Source of the DNA: Blastocatellia bacterium
GTDB lineage: Bacteria; Acidobacteriota; Blastocatellia; HR10; J050
NCBI GenBank assembly: GCA_026985075.1
Contig: JALSQX010000104.1
Coordinates: forward strand, 1 to 64,000
DNA: 64,000 nucleotides
Reading direction: 5' to 3'
The notes under the pieces were generated by a model. It was not told where the DNA came from and made no database searches. It saw only the letters and a program-made list of their open reading frames with translations. This document shows, one piece after another, positions 7,864 through 17,125 of this stretch. The translations under genes were made by a program, and so were the position numbers. Each line of letters begins with the position of its first letter. The first letter of the stretch is position 1.

Positions 7864-9570
7864 ATGAGCGACCGCGTTGTGGTCATCTGTCTGGATGGAG
7901 CGACATTTGATCTGCTCCGTCCATGGATGGAAGCGGGATATCTGCCCACGTTGAAGCGCTTCATGGAGGAGGGCATCAGTGGAGAGTTGGAGTCAGTCAT
8001 CCCGCCCATCACCGCGCCGGCGTGGGCCTCCTTCATGACCGGGAAGAACCCCGGCAAACACGGCGTGTATCATTTCATCAATCGCCGCGCCTCATCGGCG
8101 GGACAATCGTTCGTCAGCGCCGCCTCGCGGGCGGGGAAGGTTCTCTGGGAGTTGCTGGGCGAAGAGGGGAAGACCGTGCTCGTACTCAATGTGCCCACCA
8201 CCTATCCGCCGCAGAAAGTCAATGGGGCGCTCATCAGCGATTTTCTCACTCCGCCGGGGAGGCGAGATTTCACCTATCCTCCCTCGTTGGTCGATGAGCT
8301 CGAGGAGAAGTTCGGTCCATATCCACTTCACTTCAAGACGCTCATGTTCTCGGCCAATCTCTCGCCATCCAACGCCCAGCGGTTGCTCGAGGAAGTGCAT
8401 CGCGAGTTGCGGATCAAGTTCGACGTCGCTCATTATCTCTGGGATCGATACGAGAGCGACTTCACCATTCTTCACATATTGGGGACCGATCGTCTTCAAC
8501 ACGAGTTCTGGAATCTGCTCGATGCGCAGCATCCCCTCTATGATCCCTCGATGAGTCGGCGCTTTCGGGAAGCCATCCGCGACTATTTCGTTCGCGTGGA
8601 TGCCGAGATCGACCGGCTCTGTCGGAAGATCGGCCGGGAAGCGACGACGTTCATCATCTCCGATCATGGGTTTGGACCGGCGTATAAGGCGATCGATCTC
8701 AATGTGTGGCTTCTGGAGCAGGGCTACATACAGGTCAAGTCGGAGGCGCGCTCTCGACTCAAATTCCGACTCTGGAAGATGGGATTGACCAATGAGCTCT
8801 TCATTCGGCTGTCGTTGCGCACATTCTTCAAATACGGAGCGGGGCTGGTGGAGAGGGTTCCCGAAGAATCCATGTTCAAATCCATTCGATTCTTCCTGCA
8901 ACGTGGTCGACGCTATCCCCTCTTCTCGCTCGGCGATGTCGATTGGTCGCGGACGAAAGCCTACGCGCTGGTGGGTATGGGAGCCATCAACATCAATCTG
9001 GAGGGGCGCGAGCCCACCGGATCGGTCAAGCCGGGGCGCGAGTACGAGGCATTGAAACAAGAGATCGCCGACAAGCTCCGAGCGATGATCGATCCGGAGA
9101 CGGGACAGCGGGTGAATGGTCGCGTCTTCTTGCGCGAACAGATTTATCGAGGACCGTACGTTGCTCAGGCTCCGGACATCGTGTTCTTGCCCAACGAGCA
9201 GGGATATGTGGCCGGGAGCATGATGGGATTCACCTCCAATCGATCGATCGTCCCCGTGCCCGCCTGGCCGGGAAATCATCGCCAGAACGGAATCCTCCTG
9301 GCCAGAGGCCGCTCTCTTCGGAAGGGAGAGCGCATCCAGGGGGCGCGATTGATCGATCTGGCGCCGACGCTCCTTTATCTCATGGGGAGCCGCATTCCCC
9401 GGGACATGGACGGGCGCGTCTTGACGACCATATTCGAACCCGATGTCGTGGCTCGTCGAGGAGTAGCGTATCGCGACGAGGAGCCGGTGACCTCTGAAGT
9501 TCCCCATCCCGGTTCGGAAGATGAGCAGCAGGTCATCGAGCGACTCAAGGACCTGGGATATTTGATGTAA
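7864..9570 (+). CDS. AlkP-superfamily type I phosphodiesterase/nucleotide pyrophosphatase, paralogue 1
   Basis: A 568-residue phosphodiesterase-like protein of the alkaline phosphatase superfamily. The N-terminus has the first metal Asp in VVVICLDGATFDLL. It is followed by IPPITAPAWASFMTGKNPG, whose Thr is the expected nucleophile. Later come LGTDRLQHEFW, the metal motif ISDHGFGPAY and GNHRQNGILLARG. All metal ligands expected for the NPP branch appear present. There is no signal peptide, so it is probably cytoplasmic. Two further paralogues lie at 11126 and 13569 with the same motif order. In-frame ATG 7828 is possible, but ATG 7864 starts at the conserved core. The substrate is unknown; these proteins often sit in polysaccharide/glycolipid gene sets. 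Confidence 0.8.
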   Translation: MSDRVVVICLDGATFDLLRPWMEAGYLPTLKRFMEEGISGELESVIPPITAPAWASFMTGKNPGKHGVYHFINRRASSAGQSFVSAASRAGKVLWELLGEEGKTVLVLNVPTTYPPQKVNGALISDFLTPPGRRDFTYPPSLVDELEEKFGPYPLHFKTLMFSANLSPSNAQRLLEEVHRELRIKFDVAHYLWDRYESDFTILHILGTDRLQHEFWNLLDAQHPLYDPSMSRRFREAIRDYFVRVDAEIDRLCRKIGREATTFIISDHGFGPAYKAIDLNVWLLEQGYIQVKSEARSRLKFRLWKMGLTNELFIRLSLRTFFKYGAGLVERVPEESMFKSIRFFLQRGRRYPLFSLGDVDWSRTKAYALVGMGAININLEGREPTGSVKPGREYEALKQEIADKLRAMIDPETGQRVNGRVFLREQIYRGPYVAQAPDIVFLPNEQGYVAGSMMGFTSNRSIVPVPAWPGNHRQNGILLARGRSLRKGERIQGARLIDLAPTLLYLMGSRIPRDMDGRVLTTIFEPDVVARRGVAYRDEEPVTSEVPHPGSEDEQQVIERLKDLGYLM

Positions 9571-9704
9571 TGGTGAGGACGAGATCAGGGAATGGAGTGT
9601 CAGCGCGCACCGAGCCGGCCGGACCGATGCGCGCCATCGGTCGCCGGACTGGCTACACTCGATGGCCTCAGCCTTTTCATCATCAAGTGAGGAGAGCGAG
9701 AATA

Positions 9705-10919
9705 ATGAGAGGGACGCGACGGTTCGCAGGCAGGATGATCGGCACGGTGACGCTCATCGTGGCCCTGAGCGTCATCAGCATGGCTCCGGGAGCGTCCGTC
9801 AGATGGGTCTCGCCCCGGACGGTACAGGGAAGCGGGTTGGTCTGGACGCCGGTGATGACCGGTGGATTCGGCAATCCGGGAAATAAGTTGCTGCGCGGGC
9901 TTCAGGTTTTTCAAGGTCGCCTCTATGCGATCACCTTCAACGACCAAGGAGGGGAAGTTTACCGATCGGTGACGCTCGATCCCCTCACCTGGGAGAAGGT
10001 GGTGGATGCCGGTTTCCTCTCCTCGGGGAATGCATTCGCTCCCAAGTTCCGTTCGCTGCGAGCGTGGGCCGGTCAGTTATTCGTGGGCACGGGATTCCGT
10101 CGCTCCGATGGCGCTCAGATCTGGCGGTCGTTCGATGGAGCTGTCTGGACGCTCTCTTTCGACAGTGGAGAGTTGGGGAACGGCCCGACGTTGAACGTTC
10201 GGGCGATGGCGCCGTTTGGCGATTATCTCTATATCGGGACGGGCGCTGAGTTCGTGGGCACGGCGCAGATCTTCCGTTCGCGCACCGGGCGGGAATGGGA
10301 GCCGGTGGTCGATGATGGGTTCGGTCTCCAACGAGGCAATAACAATATCTATTCGCTCGGCGTGTTCGATGGGCGACTGTATGCTGGAACGTTCAATGTG
10401 CGCGGAGCGGAGGTCTATCGCTCCGATGACGGGCGAACGTGGGAGCGCGTCGCCACCCGCGGCATAGGAGATCGGCGTAATCTCTACATCTACGAACTGC
10501 GCGTCTATCAGCCGACGCCCGAATCGATGCCTCGATTGATCGCCATCACCGGTCCCAATCCGTCAGGTGGACAGGTGTGGGCCTATGATGGTGAGAGCTG
10601 GTCGCTGTTCGCTCCTCCGGGGTTCGGCAATCGGCGCAATACCGACATGTGGCAAGCCAATCAGTTCGGTCGCGATTTCTATGTCGGAACGTTCAAGGAG
10701 GAGTTCCGACCGGGATCACAGCTCTCGGACGAGGACGGTGCCGAACTCTGGCGTTACGATGACGCGACCGGTCAGTGGATGCCCGAGACGCTGGACGGCT
10801 TCGGCAATCCCAATAACACGGGCATTCGAACGATTTTCGCCTGGAACGGGGCATTGTATGTGGGAACGTTGAACGAAGAGACCGGCTGCGAGCTCTGGCG
10901 GGGAGTCCCAGCCAGGTAG
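9705..10919 (+). CDS. Secreted beta-propeller-like protein
   Basis: The start at ATG 9705, after a GTGAGGAGAG Shine-Dalgarno-like stretch, gives a signal peptide (MRGTRRFAGRMIGTVTLIV with an Ala-rich end). The mature part is built from repeats containing GGFGNPGN, FQGRLYAITFN, GRLYAGTFN and GALYVGTLN, each with a Tyr-x-Gly-Thr strand and a paired VYRSDDG or IWRSFDG (Asp-box-like) turn. This is the pattern of a six- or seven-bladed propeller. No catalytic motif is recognisable. It is probably periplasmic or surface-exposed. It lies between two AlkP paralogues on the same strand and may bind the polymer or lipid made by this block. Function unknown. Confidence 0.65.
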   Translation: MRGTRRFAGRMIGTVTLIVALSVISMAPGASVRWVSPRTVQGSGLVWTPVMTGGFGNPGNKLLRGLQVFQGRLYAITFNDQGGEVYRSVTLDPLTWEKVVDAGFLSSGNAFAPKFRSLRAWAGQLFVGTGFRRSDGAQIWRSFDGAVWTLSFDSGELGNGPTLNVRAMAPFGDYLYIGTGAEFVGTAQIFRSRTGREWEPVVDDGFGLQRGNNNIYSLGVFDGRLYAGTFNVRGAEVYRSDDGRTWERVATRGIGDRRNLYIYELRVYQPTPESMPRLIAITGPNPSGGQVWAYDGESWSLFAPPGFGNRRNTDMWQANQFGRDFYVGTFKEEFRPGSQLSDEDGAELWRYDDATGQWMPETLDGFGNPNNTGIRTIFAWNGALYVGTLNEETGCELWRGVPAR

Positions 10920-11125
10920 CGCGAGCGAGGACGTCCTGTGGTGACGCGGATCGAATCCGGAGGCGATGGCATGGTTCTGGTCAAAGCGCTCGGGGGACAA
11001 GGTGGCTTTCATCGACTTCGGCTCCCGGTGATCGAGCGCCTCGGGTGCCGGTCGATCCAGGTGATCGCAGAAGGATTGAGCATCTGGATGAGAGGTGGCC
11101 GTCTCGACGCCACAAGAGTGTGAAT

Positions 11126-12832
11126 ATGGAACAGAAAGTGATCATCATCGGGTTGGACGGTGCCACTTTCGATGTGCTCGGGCGCTGGATGGCCGACGGT
11201 CGATTGCCTCATCTCAAGGCGCTGGTGGCCGAGGGCGTCAGCGGCGAGTTACGATCTTCGGTGCCGCCGGTCACCGCGCCCGCTTGGGCCTCGTTCATGA
11301 CGGGGAAGAATCCGGGGAAGCATGGCGTGTTCGATTTCGTCATTCAGGATAAGACGACCTATCAGTTCCATCCGGTGGATTCGCGCTCCTGTCGGGCGAG
11401 GACGCTCTGGGAGGTCATCGGCGATGAGGGAGGGCGCGTCGTCGTGTTGAACGTGCCGCTGACCCATCCGCCGTATCCGGTCAATGGCGCGCTCATCAGC
11501 GACTTTCTGCTGGCCCGCGGTCGTGGAGAGAAGAGTTTTCCTCCCCAGCTACTCGGAGAGATCGAGGAGCGATTCGGTCCCTATCACCCGGATACCGTGC
11601 TCCCTTATTTTGTCGCCAGTCAGACCGACGAGGATGTGGCCCGGTTCATCGGCGAGTACGCGCGGGCTGTCGAATATAAGTTTCAGGTGGCCCATGACCT
11701 CTGGGAGCGCGTTCAGCCCGATTTTCTCATGCTCCACTTGTACGGGAATGATCAGATCTGCCACTGGCTGTGGCACGTGTTCGACCCGACTCATCCGTGG
11801 CATCGTCCTGGGGACGCGGAGAAGCACCTGGAGACGATCCTGGAATACTACCGAACGTTCGACCGCGAGATCGGAAAGCTGCTGGACCGCGTTCACGGCG
11901 ATGTGACGTTGTTCATCATCTCGGATCACGGATTCGGGCCGGTCTATAAGGCGCTCGATTTGAACACCTGGCTTTATCAGCGAGGATACCTCGTGTTGAA
12001 GAATCGACCGGTGACTCGATTCAAGCGGCTCTGCTGGCAGGCGGGATTGACGCCTACGACGCTGCTCCAGCAGAGGTGGATCCGGAAGGGGCTAGCCCTG
12101 CTGGCCGGTCGCGTGTTGAGGGATCGTTCGCAGGGCGGCGTCGAGCAGGTCCAAAAAGCCCACACCCTGGGTCAACTGCTCCTTTCATTCCATGACATCG
12201 ACTGGTCGCGGACACGGGCGTTCTCTCCGTTCGGGTTCGGTCAGATTCGCATCAACGTGCGCGGGGAGTGGGCCGAAGGCTGCGTCTCTCCCGGGGATGA
12301 GTACGAGCGCCTCAAGCGAGAGTTGGTCGACCAGTTGCGAGCGCTGACAGATCCCGAGACGGGGGAATCCCTTGACGGAGCCGTGTTCACTCGGGAAGAG
12401 CTTTATCGGGGCGATTATCTGGCCGAAGCGCCGGACATCTTCTTCGTCCCGGTGAATGGAAAATATCGTCCCAAGAGCACCGGATTCACTTCCAATGCGG
12501 CCATCTCTTCTTTTTGGGGCATGAGCGGCATTCATAAGATGAATGGCTTGCTCATCGGGCGCGGGGCGGCGCTTCGTTCGGGCGCGCGCATCGATGGAGC
12601 GGAGATCATCGATATCTTCCCTTCCGTTCTCTACCTGATGGGGATGCCCATCCCCGAAGACGTTGACGGTAAGGTGTTGCAGCACATGTTCACTGGCGAG
12701 TTCGTTCATCGACATCCGATCCGATTTGCCGAGCGGACGACCTCATCGGAGAGAGCGTCGGCCGGAGAGACCGTCGCCGCGGAGGAAGAGGAGGTCCTCG
12801 ATCGCTTGCGGGGATTGGGATATTTGGATTGA
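11126..12832 (+). CDS. AlkP-superfamily phosphodiesterase/nucleotide pyrophosphatase, paralogue 2
   Basis: The second of three related phosphodiesterase-like proteins (568 residues from ATG 11126). It repeats the signature order: IIIGLDGATFDVLGRW, then VPPVTAPAWASFMTGKNPG with the nucleophile Thr, YGNDQICHWLW, ISDHGFGPVYKALDLNTW and GIHKMNGLLIGRG. The NHR motif of paralogues 1 and 3 is IHK here, so the final His is kept but its neighbours differ. The C-terminus ends RLRGLGYLD, matching the common LKxLGYL tail of all three. The 206-base gap upstream holds an unconvincing 61-codon frame (10938-11123). It is followed 6 bases later by the VTT-domain gene, suggesting co-transcription. Confidence 0.8.
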   Translation: MEQKVIIIGLDGATFDVLGRWMADGRLPHLKALVAEGVSGELRSSVPPVTAPAWASFMTGKNPGKHGVFDFVIQDKTTYQFHPVDSRSCRARTLWEVIGDEGGRVVVLNVPLTHPPYPVNGALISDFLLARGRGEKSFPPQLLGEIEERFGPYHPDTVLPYFVASQTDEDVARFIGEYARAVEYKFQVAHDLWERVQPDFLMLHLYGNDQICHWLWHVFDPTHPWHRPGDAEKHLETILEYYRTFDREIGKLLDRVHGDVTLFIISDHGFGPVYKALDLNTWLYQRGYLVLKNRPVTRFKRLCWQAGLTPTTLLQQRWIRKGLALLAGRVLRDRSQGGVEQVQKAHTLGQLLLSFHDIDWSRTRAFSPFGFGQIRINVRGEWAEGCVSPGDEYERLKRELVDQLRALTDPETGESLDGAVFTREELYRGDYLAEAPDIFFVPVNGKYRPKSTGFTSNAAISSFWGMSGIHKMNGLLIGRGAALRSGARIDGAEIIDIFPSVLYLMGMPIPEDVDGKVLQHMFTGEFVHRHPIRFAERTTSSERASAGETVAAEEEEVLDRLRGLGYLD

Positions 12833-12838
12833 GCGCTT

Positions 12839-13546
12839 ATGAGGTTCGTGCGACAGTATGCCAGGACGGCGGCCAAGCTCATCGTGGTGCTCGCCATCGT
12901 CCTCGCGGTTCGATATGCCTTCCTGAACGGGATCATCGATCGGACCGGCCTTCAGCGAATGCTCGATCAGGCGGGCATCCTGGCCATCCCTGGATTCATT
13001 CTGATGATGGCCGCTGCCATCATGGTCTTCGTGCCCGCGTGGATATTCATCGGGTCGGCGTCCATCGCGTTTGGCGCTCGTTGGGGAGCGGCGTACTCGA
13101 TGCTCGGAGCGATACTCGGGACGAGCGCCGCCTTTCTCCTGGGTCGCTATCTGGCCTCTGATTTTGCCGAGAGGCAGAGGCAACGCCGATTGCGGCATAT
13201 CAACGAATGGTTGGAAGCCAATGGCATCGTCCTCACGCTCTGCGCCCGACTGGTGTTTTACTGTCATTCGGCATTCAATTACGCGGCCAGCGTCACCTCG
13301 GTGAGGTTCAGGGACTATGTCATTGGGACGTTCGTTGGCCTTCTGCCGGGCATCATTCTCTTCTCCAGCGTGTTCGATGTGCTGGTGAGAGCGGATTCGC
13401 TCGTCGACTTTCTCACTCATCCGGCGCTGATCCTGCTATGGAGTTTGCGGATTGGCGGGGGGATGTTATTCTCTTTGCTGGTCAAAAGGTCCAGCGAGCG
13501 AAAGCGCGCCGAGCGGGGTTATCTGTTGGGGATTCACAAGCAGTAG
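12839..13546 (+). CDS. TVP38/TMEM64 (VTT-domain) membrane protein
   Basis: A 235-residue polytopic membrane protein. Hydrophobic spans are visible at about residues 12-30, 47-68, 75-100 (FGARWGAAYSMLGAILGTSAAF, the G-rich VTT core), 125-155, 160-185 and 195-215. The pattern of FG-x-x-G followed by G-x-x-x-G, a charged cytoplasmic loop (RQRQRRLRHINEW) and an Arg in the re-entrant half is typical of DedA/TVP38 proteins. Relatives act in lipid scrambling or undecaprenyl-phosphate recycling. It sits between two AlkP genes, so a role in moving the lipid carrier or product across the membrane is a reasonable inference. Confidence 0.75.
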   Translation: MRFVRQYARTAAKLIVVLAIVLAVRYAFLNGIIDRTGLQRMLDQAGILAIPGFILMMAAAIMVFVPAWIFIGSASIAFGARWGAAYSMLGAILGTSAAFLLGRYLASDFAERQRQRRLRHINEWLEANGIVLTLCARLVFYCHSAFNYAASVTSVRFRDYVIGTFVGLLPGIILFSSVFDVLVRADSLVDFLTHPALILLWSLRIGGGMLFSLLVKRSSERKRAERGYLLGIHKQ

Positions 13547-13568
13547 TCACGGCGAAGGAGGAATGAGG

Positions 13569-15257
13569 ATGGCGAATAAAGTGGTTATCGTGGGGTTGGA
13601 CGGAGCGGGATTTCAAACGCTTCAACCGTGGATGGACGCCGGTCATTTGCCCACGCTGCGGGAGATGATGAAGCGGGGCACCAGTGGCTGTCTGACGTCG
13701 ATCGTCCCGCCGGTGACGGCGCCCGCCTGGTCATCATTCATGACCGGAAAAAACCCGGGCAAGCATGGCATCTATTACTTCACCACCCGGGATAAGACCA
13801 CGGGCCGCGAGGTGCCGGTGAGCGCCTATTCCCGTTCGGGGAAGACGCTTTGGGAACTCCTCAGTGAGAGCGGGAAGACGGTCACCGTATTGAATGTGCC
13901 CACGACGTATCCTCCGAGTCCGGTCAACGGCATCATGGTGGCGGGATTCCTGACGCCCAAAGGGAAACGGGATTTCGTCTATCCCCCTTCGTTGCTCGAT
14001 GAGATCGAGGGCGCGTTCGGACCCTATCCGTTGTATCTGAAGACGAATTTCACCGCCAACCTGTCCGAGGCCAATGTCGAGCGGTTCCTGGCCGAACTGG
14101 AGCACGAGCTCCAGTACAAGTTCGCCGTCCTCCATTATCTCATGGACCGGTACCCGGCCGACTTCACCATGGTCCATATCTGGGGCACGGATCGCATTCA
14201 ACACGATCTGTGGAATCTCTTCGATGAGGCTCATCCGCGCTACGATCCGGTGTTGAGCGCCAAGTACAAGGAGCGCATCATCGGCTATTTCTCGGCCGTC
14301 GATGCTCAGATTGCCCGGTTGCGGGAGCGATTGGATGACGAGACGACGCTCATCATCATGTCGGATCATGGATTCGGGCCCATTCATCGATTCATCGATT
14401 TGAACGTGTGGCTCCTGGAGCAGGGATACATCGCTATCAAGGAGACGCCCCTTTCGCAATTCCGCTTGCGCGCCTGGAAGATGGGATTGACGTACGAATT
14501 CTTCATTCGGGGATTGTTGTGGCTCATGAAGTGGGGCGTCCGGTTACCCGATCGCACGCCGGCCGATGCCGTCAATCTCATCCGCGAAGAAGGGTTTCAG
14601 CCGTTGCTGTCGCTTCGGGATGTGGATTGGTCGCGCACCAAGGCGTACAGCAAATTCGGATTGGGTCAGATCGTCATCAATGTGGAGGGGCGCGAGCCGA
14701 GAGGGTCGGTCAAGCCGGGCGCCGAATATCGGGCGGTGAGAGATGAGATCGTGGAGAAGCTGAAACAGTTGCGCGATCCGGCGACGGGGCGGGTGATCGG
14801 CGGTCAGGTGTACACCAAAGAGGACGTCTACAGCGGTCCTTATCTCGATGAGGCACCGGACATCACCTACTTGCCGATGGAGAGCAACTATCTGGCTAAC
14901 GTCCTCATGGGATTCACGACGAGGCATTGGATCATGGACAATCCCGTCCTGTTCGGCAATCATCGCATGGAGGGGGTGATCATTGTGGAAGGGAAGGACG
15001 TCCGGCCGGGTGGTTGGTTGAGCGAAGCGAGCATTCTGGATGTCGCTCCGACCGTCCTCTATGCCATGGGAGAGCGAATCCCGCGGGATATGGATGGCCG
15101 CGTTCTCACCGAGCTGTTCGTCCCGGAGTTCCTCAATCGACGGCCAGTGGAATGGCGAGACGCCGAAGATGCCGCATCACCGGCGAAGGCGGGAGCGCTC
15201 TCGCGCGAGGACGAAGAGACGATTCTCGAACGCTTGAAGGGATTGGGGTATTTATGA
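13569..15257 (+). CDS. AlkP-superfamily phosphodiesterase/nucleotide pyrophosphatase, paralogue 3
   Basis: The third paralogue (562 residues). Motifs are VVIVGLDGAGFQTLQPW, VPPVTAPAWSSFMTGKNPG (nucleophile Thr), WGTDRIQHDLW, MSDHGFGPIHRFIDLNVW and FGNHRMEGVIIVEG. It is closer to paralogue 1 than to paralogue 2 in the middle region (QGYIAIKE-type linker, DVDWSRTKAY). ATG 13569 is chosen because AAGGAGGA lies about 7 bases upstream; ATG 13563 is too close to it. The stop overlaps the start of the CmoB-like methyltransferase (ATGA). Upstream and in frame runs a tail out of the VTT gene that is not part of this protein. Confidence 0.8.
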   Translation: MANKVVIVGLDGAGFQTLQPWMDAGHLPTLREMMKRGTSGCLTSIVPPVTAPAWSSFMTGKNPGKHGIYYFTTRDKTTGREVPVSAYSRSGKTLWELLSESGKTVTVLNVPTTYPPSPVNGIMVAGFLTPKGKRDFVYPPSLLDEIEGAFGPYPLYLKTNFTANLSEANVERFLAELEHELQYKFAVLHYLMDRYPADFTMVHIWGTDRIQHDLWNLFDEAHPRYDPVLSAKYKERIIGYFSAVDAQIARLRERLDDETTLIIMSDHGFGPIHRFIDLNVWLLEQGYIAIKETPLSQFRLRAWKMGLTYEFFIRGLLWLMKWGVRLPDRTPADAVNLIREEGFQPLLSLRDVDWSRTKAYSKFGLGQIVINVEGREPRGSVKPGAEYRAVRDEIVEKLKQLRDPATGRVIGGQVYTKEDVYSGPYLDEAPDITYLPMESNYLANVLMGFTTRHWIMDNPVLFGNHRMEGVIIVEGKDVRPGGWLSEASILDVAPTVLYAMGERIPRDMDGRVLTELFVPEFLNRRPVEWRDAEDAASPAKAGALSREDEETILERLKGLGYL

Positions 15258-16138
15258 GTCGGTATCGGCGGGCGATCGCTCTCCTGAAGGAAACGATCGA
15301 CCGAGCGGTCGCCGCGAGGGCTCGCGCCCGCACCGCCTGTCCTCACCTGCCTCCACCATCTCCGGAGCCGATCGCCCGGGCCGAAGCCGTGTTCTCCAAT
15401 GTCTTCCCCATCTCTCCCCAATGTGGGCTGACGCCGCAAGAGATTGAGAGAGAGATCGAGAGGTACTTCTGGCATTATCCCTTCGAGTTCGGTGGTCGTC
15501 TGATCGATGCCCATCATGTGGGCTTCAGAGGTCTCCGCGGTCGCCACTATCGGCGATATCTGCATATTTTCCCTGCGCTCCTCTCCTTGACGGGAGGCAC
15601 ATTGGCTGGATACACGGTGCTCGATGTGGGGTGTAATGCCGGGTTCTGGTCGATTCAGGCTCGATTGGCGGGGGCCGAACGCGTGCTCGGCGTGGATGCC
15701 AGTCAGCAGAATATCGATCAGGCGCGATTCATCATCCGGGTGACGGGACTGGATGGCATCGACTATGTGGTGATGAGTGCCTATGGGATCTCGAAACGAC
15801 GGATTGGGGAGTTCGATATCGGTCTCTTCTTAGGTTTGCTCTATCACCTGGATAAACCTCTCATGGCGCTGGAGCGCCTCTACGAAGTGACGAGGAAGAT
15901 CGTCGTCATCGATACGCGAGTCACCTGGTCCAGGAGAGCTCGGCTCACCCTGAGAGCGGACGTCGTTCATGACCAGAACGTCACCAGTGGACTCGCCTTC
16001 GTGCCTTCTCCGAAAGCGGTGATCTGGATGCTCCATCATGTCGGATTTCGCCAGATTTATGTGATCCCCAGAACGACGCTTCGCCTCCCGCCGGACTATC
16101 TGCTCGGCCTTCGCAAGGCGTTCGTGGCGATGAGATAG
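15254..16138 (+). CDS. CmoB-like/DUF1698 SAM-dependent methyltransferase
   Basis: A 294-residue class I methyltransferase. Before the SAM domain it has FWHYPFEFGGRLIDAHHVG and the substrate-binding RHYRRYLHIFPALL. Motif I is VLDVGCNAGFWSIQA, the acidic loop is VLGVDASQQNIDQA, and GLFLGLLYHLDKP is the motif IV region. This order matches CmoB/DUF1698 proteins, which normally act on tRNA wobble uridine. The distant gene context here suggests a natural-product methylase instead. ATG 15254 overlaps the stop of AlkP paralogue 3 (ATGA). It is the last gene of the plus-strand block and faces the minus-strand sigma-factor operon; no clear terminator hairpin is visible in the 133-base gap. Confidence 0.75.
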   Translation: MSRYRRAIALLKETIDRAVAARARARTACPHLPPPSPEPIARAEAVFSNVFPISPQCGLTPQEIEREIERYFWHYPFEFGGRLIDAHHVGFRGLRGRHYRRYLHIFPALLSLTGGTLAGYTVLDVGCNAGFWSIQARLAGAERVLGVDASQQNIDQARFIIRVTGLDGIDYVVMSAYGISKRRIGEFDIGLFLGLLYHLDKPLMALERLYEVTRKIVVIDTRVTWSRRARLTLRADVVHDQNVTSGLAFVPSPKAVIWMLHHVGFRQIYVIPRTTLRLPPDYLLGLRKAFVAMR

Positions 16139-16271
16139 GCCCGCCGACGCATCTCCAGTAGTGGTATCAGCTCAAGAAACGGCACATGTGCGGCTTGATG
16201 GCTCAGTCAACGATGTCATTTAGGCATATGCAAGATAATGACCAGCAATGCGATGCCGCTCCGTGGCGGGC

Positions 16272-17123
16272 TCACTGGACCGCTCTCGCCGTGACCACGA
16301 TGATCAGGGCTCCCTTGGTGCCATCCGACGCGCTGATGAGCGTCGGTTTCCCCACCACGACCTTCTGACCTTCGCGAATATCAATACTGGTGAAGAGGCT
16401 CGCATTCTGATATTCGATAGCCGTCTTCTCCTTTTCCTGCAGTGAGCCCGAGACGACGGGAAGACGAACATTCAATTGCAGGTCATCGATCCGAATCGCG
16501 CGTCCTTTTTCAGTCGACACGATGCGCGGACGGAGACTCAGGGAGTAATAGGTGTTGAAGCCCACCATCGGACTGGATATGACGCCGGACGCATTGCCTC
16601 GCTTTCCATCACGACCGCGCACCACCAGCGTGTCCAGCAAGCCGAAGCCCCGATAGGTGAAGATCTTCTTGAGTTGATCAATCACTGGCCGAAGCTCGAT
16701 CGGGATAGCCTGCGATGGGAGCTCCTGCTCGGAAGCCATTAACAGATAAGCGGTCACTTCAATATTGGTGGCCACGGTGGGTGGAACGTCCAGTTGCTTG
16801 ATGGCGGCGGCTACGGCCGCGACAGTCTCCGGCGGCCCGAATACGGAGATCACTTTCAATTGTCGATTGGAGAGGATGCGACCACCGAAGATCTTCAGGA
16901 CGTTGACCAACTGCTCGACATCGGCGTACTTGACCTTGAACACCTTCCGCTGCCAATCGGGTCCAGGAGTGATAGGAGGTGCTTCTTCTCGTTGGATCTT
17001 GATGGGCGCGGTGGGCCGTTGAGGCTTGTTCTGCTCGCGTTGAGCCGGGGATGAAACGGGTGACAGGGCCGCGATGAGGAGCAACAGACTGAGACGTGCT
17101 ACTCGATGATATTGTTTCGTCAT
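16272..17123 (-). CDS. Secreted protein with a secretin-type (GspD/NolW-like) domain
   Basis: A 283-residue exported protein: LSLLLLIAALSPVSSPAQ is a signal peptide and a Pro-rich linker follows. Residues ~58-115 (RKVFKVKYADVEQLVNVLK ... AAIKQLDVPP) match the short repeat domain found in the periplasmic arm of secretins and pilus proteins, including the xVxxxAxxIxxLD ending. The C-terminal half (ASGVISSPMVGFNTYYSL, VVVGKPTLISASDG) looks like a fragment of a secretin-associated beta domain, but there is no membrane-pore domain. It starts 2 bases after the anti-sigma gene ends, as the third gene of a sigma-factor operon. Envelope sensing or assembly is the likely theme. Confidence 0.6.
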   Translation of the reverse strand: MTKQYHRVARLSLLLLIAALSPVSSPAQREQNKPQRPTAPIKIQREEAPPITPGPDWQRKVFKVKYADVEQLVNVLKIFGGRILSNRQLKVISVFGPPETVAAVAAAIKQLDVPPTVATNIEVTAYLLMASEQELPSQAIPIELRPVIDQLKKIFTYRGFGLLDTLVVRGRDGKRGNASGVISSPMVGFNTYYSLSLRPRIVSTEKGRAIRIDDLQLNVRLPVVSGSLQEKEKTAIEYQNASLFTSIDIREGQKVVVGKPTLISASDGTKGALIIVVTARAVQ

Positions 17124-17125
17124 GG

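Noticed and set aside
10938-11123. 61-codon GTG-started frame before AlkP paralogue 2
   Set aside because: No ribosome site, no similarity recognised, Arg-rich; better read as spacer.
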